Of a stretch of 64,000 bases of DNA, positions 63,356 to 64,000 are shown piece by piece. Where the stretch lies: contig JAQTLR010000001.1 in assembly GCA_028714815.1 (NCBI GenBank), forward strand, positions 62,001 through 126,000. Direction: 5' to 3'. Made by a program: the position numbers and the translations under genes. Within the stretch, counting starts at the first letter, position 1, and the number at the start of each line of letters is the position of its first letter. The notes beneath the pieces are model-generated. The model had not been told where the DNA came from and ran no database searches. It worked only from the letters and a program-made list of their open reading frames with translations. This DNA is from Candidatus Altimarinota bacterium. Lineage in GTDB: Bacteria; Patescibacteriota; Gracilibacteria; BD1-5; UBA2023.

Positions 63356-64000
63356 TATGAAAAATATAGTTGCCCGCAAGGAGATTCTATATCTTTTGAG
63401 AGAAAAGACATTTGTGTACGCCGTCTTTATATTTATAAGCATGGCCCTATTATCAACCATAATATGATGGTCTACCCAGCATACGGTTATTACGGTATAC
63501 GATTACGCGTCTCATTTGATACAATCCCTCTGACAAGTACCGCCAGTATTGACTCTTAAATCGGAAAGCTCTCTTCTGATAGTTAAGAATATGATTATAT
63601 ATAACACCCTTATCGCCACACTTGTGGTATTGATAATGGGATATTATATTTGAATGAACGACAGGATTGCCAACGTGACGAAACTCATATTTACAAGACC
63701 TATTAAAAAAGGTGAATTATTTTTATGAAAAACGATAGCACTGTTGTACAGTTTGTTTGTGTTGATATTGGCGTCGCTTATAATTACCAATATTTCCCTC
63801 ATGATTTTTGGGGCATTTTCAATCGTGAATTTATTGAATGTGTTATGATTTTATGCCCTCTCATTTTTTTATATAGCGTGATTCTGATTCGTGGGGTTAT
63901 GATTCAGTTATATATCGAGAGACACTTGAAATGCTCTTTTATACGCTCTTATTATTTGGATAATCGTAACTTTTGTTTTACCGGAATTAAGTTCAGCACT
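63348..64000 (+). CDS. ABC-2 type permease, partial (window end)
   Basis: The frame is open from ATG 63348 (overlapping the ATPase stop by 8 nt) to the window end, 217 residues so far. It has hydrophobic helices at about residues 20-36, 83-102, 131-150, 156-172 and 176-196, and no TAA/TAG. The first helix is followed by an extracytoplasmic loop, as in ABC-2/DrrB-type permeases. It is the membrane partner of the ATPase. Many UGA codons in helices are Gly. The substrate is unknown. Confidence 0.8.

Noticed and set aside
1-64000. CRISPR array or insertion sequence
   Set aside because: No run of spaced direct repeats and no transposase or paired terminal repeats was seen; the proteins first suspected as transposases at 7.4-8.6 kb read as an acyltransferase and an unknown protein.

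Overview
The window comes from a bacterium that reads UGA as glycine (translation table 25), so it belongs to Candidatus Gracilibacteria or Absconditabacteria in the Patescibacteria/CPR; sequence alone does not separate the two. The proof is internal. UGA sits exactly where conserved families need Gly: GyrA (TQ-G-IILAKL), an ABC-F ATPase, RmuC (TQ-G-DWGE), the HSH-G copper motif of a multicopper oxidase, the Walker A loop of an ABC transporter, a SHOCT domain and CopA. Apart from one doubtful gene at 7.4-7.7 kb, every supported gene that ends inside the window ends in TAA or TAG. Genes called with the standard code would look shattered; all intervals below are read with UGA=Gly. No rRNA, tRNA, CRISPR array or insertion sequence was recognised.

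Layout. 0-2.8 kb: membrane and secreted proteins, including a PrsW-like protease. 2.9-7.2 kb: an ABC-F ATPase converging on gyrA across a bidirectional terminator. 7.4-9.8 kb: a small unknown gene, a GNAT/FemAB-like acyltransferase and a surface protein with a thrombospondin type-1 repeat. 9.9-17.6 kb: one 2573-residue secreted multidomain protein, then a TrmB-like regulator and a divergent PHP phosphoesterase. 19.6-24.1 kb: small proteins, a lipoprotein and a 929-residue prepilin/beta-helix fusion.

24.6-33.5 kb is a defence-like block: an MBL-fold (ComEC-like) hydrolase with a membrane partner, RmuC, and an XRE regulator followed 2 nt later by a 1538-residue SF1 helicase with a C-terminal nuclease domain. 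33.5-43.6 kb looks like a mobile or plasmid-derived module: a possible replication-relaxation protein, AAA+ ATPase, metallophosphatase, a consensus leaderless promoter with a palindromic operator, and an 881-residue orphan.

43.8-57.1 kb is a 12-gene copper island, all on the minus strand and headed by CsoR: a secreted Cys/Met/His protein, an HMA-SafE-double-cupredoxin fusion, DUF302, a copper chaperone, CopA with an unusual 295-residue tail, two multicopper oxidases, a DsbA-like protein, a His-rich periplasmic protein, a CDF transporter and a SHOCT protein. It covers sensing, chaperoning, export and periplasmic oxidation of copper.

57.2-64 kb (plus strand): a DedA-PAP2 fusion, a PAP2 phosphatase, an OmpR-type response regulator with its kinase, a PepSY protein, a calcium-repeat lipoprotein and an ABC transporter cut by the window end. 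Three promoters here share one architecture, CTTACA-N5-CTTACA-N9-(-10), which suggests a regulon of the two-component system. UGA density varies strongly between genes (2 in gyrA, about 50 in the prepilin fusion), pointing to genes of different age or composition.
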